From Acephala macrosclerotiorum (lineage: Eukaryota; Ascomycota; Leotiomycetes; Helotiales; Mollisiaceae): 64,000 nucleotides of DNA. Both the position numbers and the translations under genes were made by a program. The DNA is taken from assembly GCA_014904845.1 (NCBI GenBank), contig MU119471.1, positions 1-64,000 on the forward strand, written 5' to 3'. Positions 12,130-23,834 of the stretch are shown here, one piece after another; position 1 is the stretch's first letter; every line of letters starts with the position of its first letter. The notes beneath the pieces are model-generated. The model searched no databases, was not told the origin of the DNA, and worked only from the letters and a program-made list of their open reading frames with translations.

Positions 12130-14358
12130 CCTGACTTCCCCTGTCAATGCACACCCACCGTCAATGTACACTTTATCAATTTAATTGCCCTCAACTTAGA
12201 AAAATTATAATTTAACAACGCTTTTATAAAAAGTCTTAAAACTTAAAACATATTATCGCGCATAATATTTGATTTATTTGCATTAATCACAATCTCTAAT
12301 TTCTATAGCGTTCTAGCAAAATAATCTTTCGATTTTTTCTAATTATATATTTTATTATTTTTTTTTCGATATTCACTTGTATTACTTCAACTTCTTTCAA
12401 TGATTCTAAACTTTGCAATATTGTACTTCTAAGATTCAATATTATAATTTTAAACGGTTTGATTTTTTTAGTAATTTTTTAGATTTTATTTTAAATCTTT
12501 TTAATTATTAAAATAATTTCATTTTTTTTGTTTTTTGAGTTTTATTTTTATTTGTCGATTTACTTTTTTTTACTTTATTTTTTTGATTTTCTCAGTTTTT
12601 TTCTCTTTTGCAATTAAAACTTTTTTTATTTGTTTATCGATTTTAATTTGTTTTTTCTTAGTTTTTTTTTTATTTTTTTTTTTTAAATTGTAGTATTTTT
12701 TTGATTTTAGTAATTTTTAATTACTTTGATTTCTAAGTTTGATTATTATTACACTTTATTATTCAATATTTCATTAAACAAATTAAATTTTTTATTTTTT
12801 TATTTTTTATTTATTTTTTATTTTTAAAGTGTTTTTTAAATTTATTACTTTAAATTAAACAATTTCGCGTTTTGCAATTAATTATTTAATCGATTTAAAA
12901 AGTTTTTTCAATATTTGCTTAGAAAAGTTTTTTTAAAACGTTTATTTGAAATAACGAAATAATTTAATAGTATAAAACGTTTTTAATTCGTTTGAAAAAA
13001 TAATTTCATTTTTCGTAAAAATCAAAGATTGAAATTTTAATGTATTTAATACTATAAAAAAATTGAATAATATAATATTAATTTTAATTCACGCAAATAA
13101 AATATTTTTTTTAATCAATATTAAAATTTAAATTTCTTTAAAAAAATCGTAAAACAATTTTTTAAATATATTACAATATTTATTATTTTTATATAAAAAC
13201 GAATTAATAAATTTAAAATATTATATAGAAAAAAAAAAAAATTTATATTATAAGATTACAATTTGTAAATATTATAAAAAAATAAAATTAAAATACAAAT
13301 TTTAAATTTATTACATATTTTTAAAAACGCTATATTTATATAATTAAAATAATTATTTATAATCAAAAGTTTTTTTCTTTTTTCAGTTTTAACTCGAGTA
13401 TATAAATCAAATATTTGAATCAAATAAATTAAATTAAATTTATTACTAAATCAATTATTAATTGAAAAAATAAAATAAATATATTTTTTTTTATATTATT
13501 AGTCTATGTATTTTGTAGAGAATCGGTTTTTCTTTTATAGATCAAAACAAGAAAAAGAAAAATATTATTCACGCAAATAGTAATTAATAAACTAATAAAT
13601 TTTTTCGAATCGTTTTATTTCGTAAATTTTATTTTCTTATTATTATATACTTTTTTAATTATAATGCGTTTAATAGTTTAATACATTTTAATCAAGAATT
13701 TTTTCTTATTTTAATTGTATATATTCTTCGACAAAATATTGTGTTTTTCGATTTTATTTTCGTACTAAATAAAATAAAAAAACAATTAATTTAAAATACT
13801 AAAAAATTATATTTTTATCAAATATTTATAAAAAAATTGTTTACCAGTTTAAAGAACTCAACAATCATTGATCTATATTCTATTTTAATCCGCAGATTAT
13901 CAATATTTCGCAGATATTTCGATTTAAATCGATTTTTGTATCAAGCAATACATCGAATCGTTCAATTCTTATAAACTTCTTTTCCAATGATTTCCTCTAC
14001 TAAATTAGTGACAATTTGACTTGTAAAAAGCAAGCCACGAACTGTAAGCTTATTTATTTGAACGATCAAAGTTTCTTTTTGAGCCCTTAAAAGTAGAGCA
14101 TAGTAAAAGTAGATCGCTTCTCGCCTCGAGACGGTTTTGCCTAAATAGCGGCGCATAAGAGTAGTACGAATCAATTTATGCTTTTCAACTATTTGAGAAT
14201 AATTAGAAACTAATTCTCTATCACATTCCGTAAGAGCGGCTTCTATTGAAGCAACGTCGACAGCCATTTTAATTTTTTAAAAAGAGTGAATTAGTGATTT
14301 TTACGAAAAAATTTTGGTGTGCATTTGGTGGGACCGTGCACTGACAGGAGAAGTCGGG
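12130..14358 (-). mobile_element. Pogo/Fot1-like DNA transposon, unevenly RIPed
   Basis: Terminal inverted repeats of about 42 bp bound it. Plus-strand 12,130 onward (CCTGACTTCCCCTGTCAATG) matches the reverse complement of the right end (CCCGACTTCTCCTGTCAGTG), and similarity continues through a CCCACC block to a final CAC. Each end is flanked by TA (12,128-12,129 and 14,359-14,360). The 2229-bp length and the minus-strand transposase N-terminus fit the pogo/Fot1 group. The right 300-400 bp, carrying the transposase start, has near-normal composition. From 13,960 leftward it is as AT-rich as the RIPed block. Confidence 0.85.
13962..14267 (-). pseudogene. Transposase N-terminal fragment (pogo/Fot1-like, HTH region)
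   Basis: Encodes 101 residues beginning MAVDVASIEAALTECDRELV. It resembles the N-terminus of fungal pogo/Fot1 transposases: a helix-turn-helix stretch (NYSQIVEKHKLIRTTLMRR), then SRREAIYFYYALL and QEK-type residues, then LPP-like and VTNLVEEIIGKE motifs leading into the CENP-B-type domain. The frame stops where the AT-rich part of the element starts, so the DDE catalytic domain is lost. The family call rests on pattern recall, but the position just inside a TIR-bounded element supports it. It begins about 90 bases inside the right TIR. Confidence 0.8.
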
Positions 14359-14925
14359 TACAGGTCGCGAATTTGTACTTTGAAAGCCAGCATCATGGTC
14401 ATTTCTCCTTCGACATAGACTCCTGCGACGAAATTATTCAACAAATATGCGAACGTAGTTTTGCAACATACAAATTTACTTGATCCAAGCTTTAGTCGTT
14501 GAGATATGAAAGGTAGAAGGTGGAAGGGGTTCTCAGCCACAGCCGAGGAGGAGCTTAGCCACAATGCGGCTGCGCTGCGACTCTGGAGTCGCAGTTCTGG
14601 CTCCGCCATCCATCTTCACTGCAAACTCATAAATTAGAGATATAGATGAACGGGTATCTTTAGAACAACGCACAGAGCGTGATAGGCACAGTGAAAGATT
14701 CCTCGTTCACAACTTCAAGCACTAGCCTTAGGCACGTCTACTTTTCTGTCCTTGTATCAACGGCTTCCTGGGACTCGAGAATTTCATAGGAAAATATGAC
14801 AAGCATACTGAATGCAACATTTCTGTAAAAAGAATTTGATGAGGTAAATATGTTTCGCGAACTCCATCTCCTTTTCGATTTCACATAAAGCACATCCTTC
14901 CAACTCAAAGCAACCCAGCCACCGA

Positions 14926-16390
14926 CTACAGTCCAGCTTCAGCAGCAGTCATACAGTGCGCTCCCCCCGCGGATCGATAACTGCCATCATACTGCATGAT
15001 CCATTCATAACCTGCTCGACATTTCCCAACCCGCTTCAACTTGGCCTGTACACGAGCCTGCTCCCTCTGCCGATCTTGCTCTTCCTTCTGCAACCTCTCC
15101 AATTCCCTTTGACATGCCTTTTGTTTCTCATCCGCTGCGCGTGCCTCTTTAGCAGCTTTGGCCTGCTGCTCCTCAAGCAAACGACGCTCCTCTGCATCTT
15201 TCGCCTGCTGAGCTTGGATTTTCAATGCCTCGGCTTCAGCGGCGGCCCGTTGGGCTTCTTCTGCCTCACGCTTGACCCGTTCTGCTTCTTCTTGGATCTT
15301 CTTTTCTCTGGCTGCTTGTTGGCTTTTCTGAGTCTTTATGGCTTGCTGGAGTTGTTCCCAGACTTCGTCGGATACGCCTGCGTCTCGAGACACTCCACGG
15401 GTGCGGGATCTTGTTACTGGGTCGGGGTAATCGTCGTCGGGTGCTGCGGGGCCATGTCGGTGCGCTCGATAGGTTGAAGCTGTCTCGGGACGGGTTGCGG
15501 AGAGGGTTGCTGATCTGGTCGCGGTTTGGATCGGAGGTGGACGAGCCTGTGAGCTGAATTCGGCTAATGCTTCGGGTTCATCGTGGTGGGATGGTGGCCC
15601 GAACGAGTTCTTGCTATGGTTCCCTCTCTTGGGACGAGGATCCGGTTCTTGTGTATTATGTGCTGCCCTAGGATTTGCTGGAGTCGACCAATATGGTGGA
15701 ATTGGGGGGTTTTGATCGCAAAAAGGTGATTGCTGAGACGTTGGTGACTGGGGATAGTATCCACCTCCTGAAGAAAATACCGGTCCTTGATTGTGCTGTC
15801 CTTCGGTCATTGTGAAATATGCAGGCCTGTAGGTTGAGATGTTCCAATTAGGGAGCTGAGGAGGACCTGGAGGTGCCCAGTGGCCTGAAATCACGTCAGC
15901 AATGAGAGATTATACAAGGGTATCACGGACCTTGATTTTGATCGTGTGGACCAGGCGGTGATGGCGGTGTCGCCGCACCTGCTGTACTCGGACTCGAGGG
16001 TGGGGAAGCGGGAGGTGAGCCTGGCTGCGATACAATACCGGCTCTTGCTTGACGGGCACATATCATACTGTCCATACACTGGATAGCAATGGCAGGGCTG
16101 ACCAACAAATTGCTGACCTTTGTTGTATGATTCTGGTACACAGTCCTCGCCATGTCCATAGCTAACGTTTCGACATCTCGAGCATTGGCCCATCCAGGAA
16201 TTCGGGCCAAGTCAGTCATCTTCCCGAGTAAGGATATCCTATTGGGTCCTTTCTTCGCCGTAGGTAGGCTCATAATTTTGGAGTTGAGCTTCAGTTCCAA
16301 GATGTCCAGACAGGTGACTGGGCTGAGCGGTTGAAATATAAAGTCTTCGGTGAAACGGCCAGCTAGACCTTGATTCATTAAGTACATCAT
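14926..16390 (-). pseudogene. C-terminal fragment of a fungal AAA-ATPase-like protein
   Basis: Two exons. The first (16,390-15,931) begins MMYLMNQGLAGRFTEDFIFQ, which reads like the late AAA module of fungal CbxX/Spore-V-K-like AAA ATPases (NPGLxxRF, then GWANARDVETLAMDMART). A 45-bp intron (15,886-15,930, branch TGCTGAC) joins it in frame to 15,885-14,926. That part has a Pro/Ser-rich linker, a long charged coiled coil rich in Glu/Lys/Arg/Ala (roughly the last 150 residues) and a Cys-containing tail (GKCRAGYEWIMQYDGSYR). About 472 residues are open. The Walker A and B part is missing: the upstream DNA belongs to a different gene family. The initiating ATG is therefore probably internal and the locus a remnant, though transcription from it cannot be excluded. 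Confidence 0.65.
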
Positions 16391-16608
16391 CCCACGGTAT
16401 TCGAAGGAGTTCGCAAAGCTGCTTGTGTTGCGCAGCTAGGGTGTTTGTGGGAAGGACGACAGAGGGCGCGGAGGTGGCGTAGGCTTGGTGACAGCGCTGT
16501 AAACCTTGTCCCAGATAAGCTCATCGGATTCGTTGTTGAGAACGGCGCTCAGGAGAGGCTTGACGCGGTCGAAGTCGAAGTCATCGGAGATGACAGCCGC
16601 TGAGCCTC
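16391..16608 (-). pseudogene. FunK1-kinase-like gene fragment fused to the AAA remnant
   Basis: Read on the minus strand this encodes DFDFDRVKPLLSAVLNNESD, then IWDKVYSAV...TPPPRPLSSFPQTP, a stop (TAG, 16,436-16,438), then LRNTSSFANSFEYR, running directly in frame into the AAA fragment at 16,390. The pattern resembles the linker before the kinase domain in fungal FunK1-type proteins, where a Trp normally sits at the stop position (QTPWLRNTSSF). TGG to TAG is a CpA to TpA change on the other strand, the RIP signature. The family call is from memory and moderately sure. Upstream sequence to 16,903 has an ATG frame of 73 codons that could be its first exon. Confidence 0.5.
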
Positions 16609-16903
16609 GATAAATCGGTCAAGAGGATTTTGTCACTACTGTTAGAACGGAGCAGACGAGCAGCGGGACAAGTTTATAACGCTAGTAGAAAGTCAAACGC
16701 GAGGTTAGGGAGATCTGTATACTAGTTAGAGGAGCGCGTTGGCAAAGTCGGTCTGTATTACCTTCGTCGATCTGATCCAACGCGTCTAGGGAACACTCGA
16801 TACACAGCTTCTCACAAATCGAAGTGAAAGAATCGCGAAATGCATCTAGCTTATTGCCAATAAAGTTGGCCTCGATGATATCTAATCTGGATTTATTCGC
16901 CAT

Positions 16904-17772
16904 AGTGTCAGGCCATGTTTACGCAAATATAACGTTGGCTTCTGGAGATGGGTGGGAAGAAGATGGAAGTGATATTGAACGTCAACGATGGTGAAGACAA
17001 GTGGACGGCATACATATTCATAAGAAATCTATACTTTATCTGCGCAATACAAACTAAGAGACTTAGCCGCTAATTATCAACCTCAATAGCAGTCACTCGA
17101 CAAAGGAGTTACTGCATATAGCAATACCTAGAAGATGTGAAAGAAAACGTTAGTCTTAGTCATCACCATCCTCATTCTACTTCCGAGGTCCACCTCGCCG
17201 TTTCTTTCGGCGGTGTTTCGTCTGACGTTGAATTGGTGCTGTTCGGTAAATTGTGAGGCTGAATTACTTTACGTGCTCTTTGACAAGAGGGATCCAAAAT
17301 CAGTCGCGGCAGGAGCCCATGTAAGGGACCAGAAACGGATTCCGGGCAAAGTTCGGTAAAAACTGTAGCCGGAGCACACGGGAGGCCAAAATGGTGTTCC
17401 ACATTATGGTGCGCAAGCTGACTCAGGGCGTGCTCAGGATACTCAGGCTCTGCTCAGGCTCTGCTCAGGCTGCTCACCCTCGGCTCAGGTTAAAGCAGCA
17501 GTTGCTCACGTCCGCAGACTAAAACGGAACCAGCGAAAGGGAAAATTAATACTGAGTCTCAGGGTATTCGTCACCCCTATTATTCTTGCTTGTGCTCGCA
17601 AAAGGATGTATTATTTCATGGACTTTGGATTTCTGCAGTTCCAATTTGCCTCTTTCTCGACAGATGAATCGCATTAACATATATGTTTTCCTCCCTATAA
17701 ACCTCCCTGACATGAATTTTGAACATCACGCCCACCAAAGCCACTCCAATATTCACAATCTGACTGAGTACA
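16904..17772. other. Intergenic stretch with a short tandem repeat
   Basis: No gene that I can support. A minus-strand frame of 76 codons (17,172-17,402) has no recognisable domain; another frame there ends KKRRGGPRK. At 17,421-17,489 an imperfect tandem repeat with unit about TGCTCAGGCTC is present, roughly six copies. Confidence 0.5.
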
Positions 17773-18408
17773 TCATTTGTTGACTTCATAGTCACCTAGC
17801 TGGTTTTGGTCTAGATGTATCTCCTGACAGAGTTCGCAGCGATGTGTGGAAGGACGTTCAACTCTGCCCTCGGATTCGTATTGTTGCACCGCCTTCTCAG
17901 GGGCTTGTCGATTCTTAACATCTTCGGTTAACTGTTCATTTACTGCTTCTTGGTGGGCCTCAAAATCGTCCTTGGTCATCCATAGGTCCAAATGCCGCTC
18001 ATTGCAGAACGCGCAACGGTGTACTTTTGGAGTTCTAGTTTGATAGATATGCCTAAAAGCTTCGTCGTTGGTGAGGGGTCGAATAGGTTGCTGAATGTGT
18101 TCTTGAGTCTCCCATTGCCATGACCTCTCTTGAAATGCTTGTCGTCGAGCTGGCTCGTGTCTAGCAACTTGGTTCACTCTCTGGCGACGCTCCTCATCCC
18201 GATTCGCCTGCTCCAGCTTTTGTTGACGTTGTCGTAGAAGGCTTGCAAGGAATAAAGCTGACATAATGCTTTCGTATTTTAACTGAGCAGCAAAGGGACT
18301 GTTGTGTCCTTGAAGCCGAGCGTTAAAGGTTTGAATTATCCACGAAAGCAAGACCTTATTGCGAGAGTTATAGTTTCGAAATTCATTAATCACGGTGCCA
18401 AAGCCCAT
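17773..18408 (-). CDS. Hypothetical protein with two CxxCxxxH motifs
   Basis: A single open frame of 211 residues from ATG 18,408, the first ATG after an upstream in-frame stop. The N-terminal 60 residues look globular. A central stretch rich in Gln, Glu and Arg (about residues 60-120) is probably helical or coiled. The C-terminal half carries two similar motifs, HRCAFCNERHLDL near residue 130 and HRCELCQEIHLDQ near residue 190, each C-x2-C-x3-H-L followed by acidic residues. This suggests a duplicated small metal-binding unit, but neither is a standard C2H2 finger. I do not recognise the family. It lies among broken genes, so it may itself be a remnant; no internal lesion is visible. Confidence 0.45.
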   Translation of the reverse strand: MGFGTVINEFRNYNSRNKVLLSWIIQTFNARLQGHNSPFAAQLKYESIMSALFLASLLRQRQQKLEQANRDEERRQRVNQVARHEPARRQAFQERSWQWETQEHIQQPIRPLTNDEAFRHIYQTRTPKVHRCAFCNERHLDLWMTKDDFEAHQEAVNEQLTEDVKNRQAPEKAVQQYESEGRVERPSTHRCELCQEIHLDQNQLGDYEVNK

Positions 18409-18856
18409 CACCCTTCACCCTCTTTGAATGTTTTCGGTACCTAGTCCTGAAGATGGTCATAATTATGGCTATACTCATGGACAAACCATCACACGAAACA
18501 TCTCACCCCGGTAACATTGCATTCCCCAACTTCAACCTCAACATCTCAGTGTCCACGGAGGCCTACATTTTAGCGTCTTCCAGGCTCTCGCTCGCTAATC
18601 TCCGGGCTTCGGTCGTTAAAATTTCAGGGCACTCGGCACCCCCTATCATTCTCGCTTGCCACCCTCAGAAAAGAGAACCGAAAAAATAAGAACAAACAAG
18701 GAAAAAGAAAACAGACACTCAGCCAACGACTCCTACGATAAAATAAAAGAAAATTAGGAAAGATAGGCAAAATCTAACAACCGCCTTCTGTACATGCTAT
18801 CTTTTAAGCGTGGGAATATTGACGGGCGAGTAAGCTAACGTAATTCATTACATTTT

Positions 18857-19563
18857 TAAGGTCTTTTCGTATGCAACACAATCCGCCTAATCGAATAGCC
18901 ACGTCCGACTCTCAAGATTGCTGGCACTGAGTTAGGCCACGGAGCGGTAACTGCTATGCCTGTTGTACTCACAAATATTGTGCGAGGTTTGACGGCTGCC
19001 ACTCCGGCGATTAGTCGGTCTTGTGACCCATCTGCTAGCAGATTCCTGTCGTCCATGTCTTGATCTTCTGTCTCCTCCGATTGTGCTGTATTACCGACGG
19101 AGACGATTGCTACGTCTGCTTCCTTCGCGAGAGTCGTTGCTTCAGATAGGACGTCGAGTTCCATTTTGGCCCGTGAAATGAAGCCAAGATGAGCGACAAT
19201 TTGACCATCGTTCTAGAAGGTAGAGCTCGCCATTCGGTTCCGGCGACGATGTTTCGTGCCGATACGGATCTTGTAGGATTTCCCGGCCTCAAATGAGTAC
19301 TGGGAATGTAGCTCGTCTTGTGCTCAGAGTAGGGAAAACATAGAATACTTGGTGGCGTTTACTTGTTTAAAAAGAAGGTTGTTATTGATGTACAATCGGT
19401 TCCCGGGACTGTTCGCTAATTTTTTATATGTAAAATTGGTCTTTTTATTTTTAATAACAACCCATTTAATAATTTACGAATAATATTATTAAAAAATTTA
19501 TTTATAAAATATATTAATATTAAAAATTTTTAATTAATAGTTTCGTTTAATTTTTTTTTTAAT

Positions 19564-19600
<37 letters not shown>

Positions 19601-20070
19601 AAAAATTAAACAAAAATCGACGAAAACTCAAAAAATACTAAGTTTTATATATTTTAAATTAAAAAATACCAATTTTTATATAAATTATATTTTAATTAAT
19701 TAAATAATTATTAAATTATAAAAGTTTAAAATAGTAAAAACCTCGACATATAATTAGTAAACAGTCCCGGGAACCGATTATACAACTTTGAAAGGTCTAT
19801 TGTACTAAAACTTAAATATAGACTTAAAGTTATAGTGGGTGTGTATTTTATTGTGAACTGGACGCCAAGTTTTCCTTCTACCACCGTATCCATCAACATG
19901 GTGAAGGAGCCTCGCGGAAATTCGTTTGGATGAAAGGTTCGCCTTCGAATTTTGAGTTCTTCCAATACTCGGCGGTAAAGCCGGGTCTGCCTGCCGAGTT
20001 CCCCTGATCAGGATTCATTGTATCCGGCAAAGCGAACGCTTAAATTGAGCCACAAAGCCCATTCATCATT
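18857..20070 (-). pseudogene. GH3 beta-glucosidase (PA14-containing) remnant split by a MITE
   Basis: Minus-strand frames together read as the PA14 insert and following GH3 C-terminal domain. In order: PDTMNPDQGNSAGRPGFTAE, YWKNSKFEGEPFIQTNF, FTMLMDTVVEGKLGVQFTIK, SKLYINNNLLFKQVNATKYS, FEAGKSYKIRIGT, TSSPEPNGELYLLE, then ADVAIVSVGNTAQ and DLPADGSQDRLIA-like sequence ending VPAIL. Several frame changes are needed and a TGA interrupts at 19,324-19,326, so it is dead. The catalytic N-terminal TIM-barrel half is absent: upstream DNA belongs to the next pseudogene. A 388-bp MITE sits inside the Tyr codon of SKLYINN. An intact homologue would hydrolyse terminal beta-glucosyl residues. Confidence 0.75.
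19393..19780. mobile_element. 388-bp TA-flanked MITE inside the GH3 remnant
   Basis: Inverted termini CAATCGGTTCCCGGGACTGT (19,393 onward) and its reverse complement with one C to T change at 19,780; identity extends into a RIPed TAATT...ATATGT region, about 38 bp of TIR. Flanked by TA at 19,391-19,392 and 19,781-19,782. Removing the element and one TA joins AAG-TTG-TAC-ATC-AAT in frame (KLYIN), proving a clean insertion. The interior is AT-rich with 27 consecutive T at 19,568-19,594 and no coding capacity. The TA duplication suggests mobilisation by a Tc1/mariner-class transposase. Confidence 0.85.
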
Positions 20071-20444
20071 GTCGAAGGACAGAACATATATTGAGATGGA
20101 TGAGCTTTAAATGAGAGGTGTTCCGCCAAGCAAGTTTTCTAGTATGAGGTTGCTAACTGAGGTTGGGAAGGAGGGAAAGCTGGAGGGTGAGCATTTGGAG
20201 GATGCGCAGTGTGCAACTCATATATATATGAGGTCTCAAACAACTGTGACAGACAGGTTCTCGCCGTATGTGATGAAATCCGGGGGCCCGAAAGCGGTCA
20301 CACCAAAAGTTTATGTTGGTTCTAGTGTCAACCTATGTCTCTATACAGGGCAACTCACCGATCCAACGCCAGCTCAAATGGTATAGACTGCTAACGATGC
20401 TGCTTTCATACTCCGCCTTCCGAAAGCGATGCTGGCCGTTATAT

Positions 20445-23400
20445 TTAGAACGAACTTCTGAGGGCGGGATCCATAGCCTCAACATAAGAGACAGCCAACA
20501 GCGTAGGAATCGCCATGCGAGTAGTAGAACCCTTTAGCTATGCAACGAAAGGAATCTTCGGGGAAGTCTCAACGTCCTGTCCTTCTCCACACCCACAAAT
20601 AGGATCCTCCCAATCCTCGGTAGTCAGCGGTACATGCTTCTTAGCCAAATACGACACGATGGGTTATGCTTCCAGAACCGACAGGGGATGGCAGCAGGCC
20701 ATATGTGCTTCCAGATCACGGATTCTTCCTTTTCTATTTGAAAAATCTGGAACTTTCCAGGCTCTTGGGGCATCATCATTAAGATATCCCCTCTATTTTT
20801 TTCTGTTATGGGGACAGCCTAGGTATTGAGGAACGTCGCCCCATTCTCGCGCCCGTATCGAAGACACTGTGCGATGATAACGCAGTCGAGGACTGCCTGC
20901 CGCTCGCGCTTCCCGGCAAGAACGAATAACTTCATTTCTGGGCTATTGAGGACGTGCATGGATATCCGGAACAGAGTCTTCCAATGAAGGACGCATTGTA
21001 CTAAAGCCTTTTGACTTTGAACCCCTGGTGGTGATATACTTTTCTCGGACACTAGTGATTTGATAAACAGAGTTCCGAATCCATACGCAGAATAATTACC
21101 TGTTTGTTTAGATCAATTTTTAGAAAAGCCCAACTATGAGGTTGCAAATCACTATCGATCAAGACAGGAAATCGCCCGCAATCATATTCATCTGAAATCA
21201 AGGCAAATGCGACTAGTACACTGATTTCGATTCAGAGGCTCTTTCTTGCAATTTTCGTCTTGGCACTAGTGCTATCGACTGGATACGGGAAAACGAGTCG
21301 ACGACTATGATTATCTCCAATTTCTAGAAGCATCGAGCATGGCGATTGATCTGTCAAGGTAACGGTTACCGCCTTGCAAGAGCGATGGCCTCTTCTAATT
21401 CTAGTGTGATGGTGTACTTTGCTATTAAAGTGAGATGCCCTTTGCTCTGCGAAGCAGAGATCACGACTTGTAGCAGCGTCTTGTCTCTCGTGCGCGCTAC
21501 GATATCTTCGCTGGGATGTGGCACGAGACGTAACGCAGGGATTCTAGGCGGGGTAGCTGATACGAATACATTCTTCTTGTCTTTGGAAGGAGCCATGTAG
21601 ATACACAAGTTCATACCCAGCTCCTTGGCATATTCGGAAGCATGGAAATTCATTGTGATTCGTAGTCGAACGCCGAACTTGCCTTCAAGGAGTGAGTATG
21701 GAACGGGAGTAGTGATCATGAGGCCCGAAGAGCCCCCCATCCTTTCGGATCCTCAGTGGACTCGTCCCAGGAGCCATCTTTGTTTTGCTTGATTCTGGCA
21801 AAGAAAGTGTTGAAGGCAAAAAAGTTGTTGTGCACATCGCCTCTCGCTACATCGAGATGAATTCCAGGAGCATCCTTAAGTTTGTTGAAAAATTCTAGTT
21901 CCTTTCGAGGCATAACCAAGGTGACAAATATATACATTGGGAAAATTGGAAGAGGTCTGGACTGTCGAAACTGCTCGGCAGAGCGCAAGAAAACAAGTTC
22001 TGGAGTGTGAGATGTTGTGTCTACCCTGATACGACGCCTCAGACCGCCAATGAATGCTGTCCAACCTGATTTTACAAGATTCCTCATTGCGTGTTGGGCA
22101 AGTGTAGCAAAGCTCATTCGGTGATATCGGCTGAATAATTGCGAATTCAATGGCCCTTTGGGTTGGGATCGGATCTCCCTCGACCAGCCGTCAAGGCTCT
22201 CTTGACCAACGTCTTTAGATAGACGTTGAAGAAGATCCCGGCTAATTCTTCGCAGTCAAAGTGAACTCCATTGTCCACTCAAACTGGGACAATCATACCT
22301 GCGGTATGTTGATCGACAGCAGCTTTCTATGGAATTCGCATCATGTATCTTTTCGGATTGTCAAATCTTCACCATTATTATTATTTGTTTGTACCCGAGA
22401 ACATATCCAATAGGCGTGACCCCAAGCACAAGGCTAGCAAGATCCGTATCCATGAAGAGTACTTCATAGAGTTCCTCATGGGCGTTTATGAATGGCCGGT
22501 GAAATGTCTCCGTGTAGAGGACCGAGTTCGTCCTTTTAGACAGAATTTCTGGCGTCGAAATTAGCATATTTGGCATGTCCACCCAATCGGCGAGATTGGA
22601 AGTATCGATAACGTCAAAGAACAGAGGCATATACTTTCCGCCATCTCCATCAAATAGAAATGGCTTTGCCGACCACTACGTGCTGTACAAATAAGTGATT
22701 GGATTTGGTCTTGGACGTTAGGTCTTCTTGTAGAGAGCGCATGACAGAATTTAATAGCTTCACCATAGTAGCCATTGACCTTGACAGATTCGTTCTTAGT
22801 GTACTCGACAAATCCTTTACTCCAGTCTTGCAATTGACTCTTAGATAGATCGGCCATTGCCTGGACAGTTTTATCTAAGTTGGAGACGTCTCCATTGAAC
22901 ACTTAGGCTAAATGAAAGCCTGTAATGGGATTGCTAGATATGTATACTATGAATTTGTTGGTCATCATAGAGATGGTAAAAAGAGGGTTTATAACCCCTT
23001 TCCTGTCGGAGCCAAGAGCCTTGAGATCCTCGATATTGCCACCAACGACACCCTTAGTCCAGTAACCACGGAGGCCTTTGTTCAGGATCGACATTCCCTT
23101 TTCCCAGTGCGGCCCAACTTAGGAGGTATAAGATTCTCCACCTTTGCCATAGGTCTTGTCGGGGCTAGCTTTCCCTCCTTTCTCCCGGCTGCCTCGTGCT
23201 TTGCTTGGTCGATAGGATTTCTCTGTACGTTATATCGAGTCTGAATTTGGCGTAGCTCATCAATATTGTGCAAGCTTACGAACTGCATGGTTAAAAAACA
23301 GGGACTGCTCTTCCATGCTTCGGGGGTCTCTGCAGCAAGAGAACCTTCCATGATTGGTCTCGAACAAGGCCAAGATTTTCCTCGGAAATGGACCAATGGT

Positions 23401-23834
23401 ACCAGAGATTCCAGATGGCAGAAAGTTGAGCATCCGAACTTTTGGAAGCATCTCCTACATATCTTTCTGCATGATCTAGCATCAATGATAGTAAGAGGAT
23501 ATTTCGTGCTATACACTGTCAGAAATGTCCTTTCTCGAACGGGAGATTCTTACCTAAGACAACTGTCTCAAGATCACAACAAGTAAATCTGAACTTTTCG
23601 GCACCTGGTTATATCAGTTGAAATAGTTAACATAGGGTATCGACTAGAAATTACCTGATCTGCCTTCGCACCACAGAAAATACAGGATGCTTCGTGGACC
23701 TCCACATGCCAGCATCAAGATCTTTGTCACGCCATTCTCGTCCTCACCTGGGGAGTGATAGCTCAAGAGATTGACTGCTAGAGTGTCCCAATAGGATAAA
23801 ACACCAGCGATGTCGGGGAAGGAAAAAATGTCAC
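20445..23834 (-). pseudogene. DUF4470-domain (MYND-associated type) fungal protein, decayed
   Basis: Minus-strand pieces in order match the architecture I recall for fungal DUF4470 proteins: TFFPSPTSLVFYPIG, TLAVNLLSYHSPGEDENGV, TKILMLACGGPRSILYFLWC, TCCDLETVVL then (after a canonical intron) ARNILLLSLMLDHAE, IWNLWYHWSISEENLGLV, YWTKGVVGGNIEDLKALGSD, NPLFTISMMTNKF, FDVIDTSNLADWVDMPNML, LYTETFHRPF, LASLVLGVTPIGY, a long C-terminal region, and HVPLTTEDWEDPICGCGEG near 20,610. Frame changes recur: about 23,793 lacks one G, and others lie near 23,100-23,400 and 22,630. The expected ATG is GTG (23,832-23,834). A C-terminal MYND finger was not found. The protein's function is unknown even where intact. 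Confidence 0.65.

Noticed and set aside
14956..15477. 173-codon plus-strand frame
   Set aside because: Exact antisense shadow of the coiled-coil exon of the AAA-like fragment.
17421..17489. TGCTCAGGCTC tandem repeat as a possible CRISPR-like or regulatory array
   Set aside because: No spacers, short imperfect unit; an ordinary minisatellite in a eukaryote.
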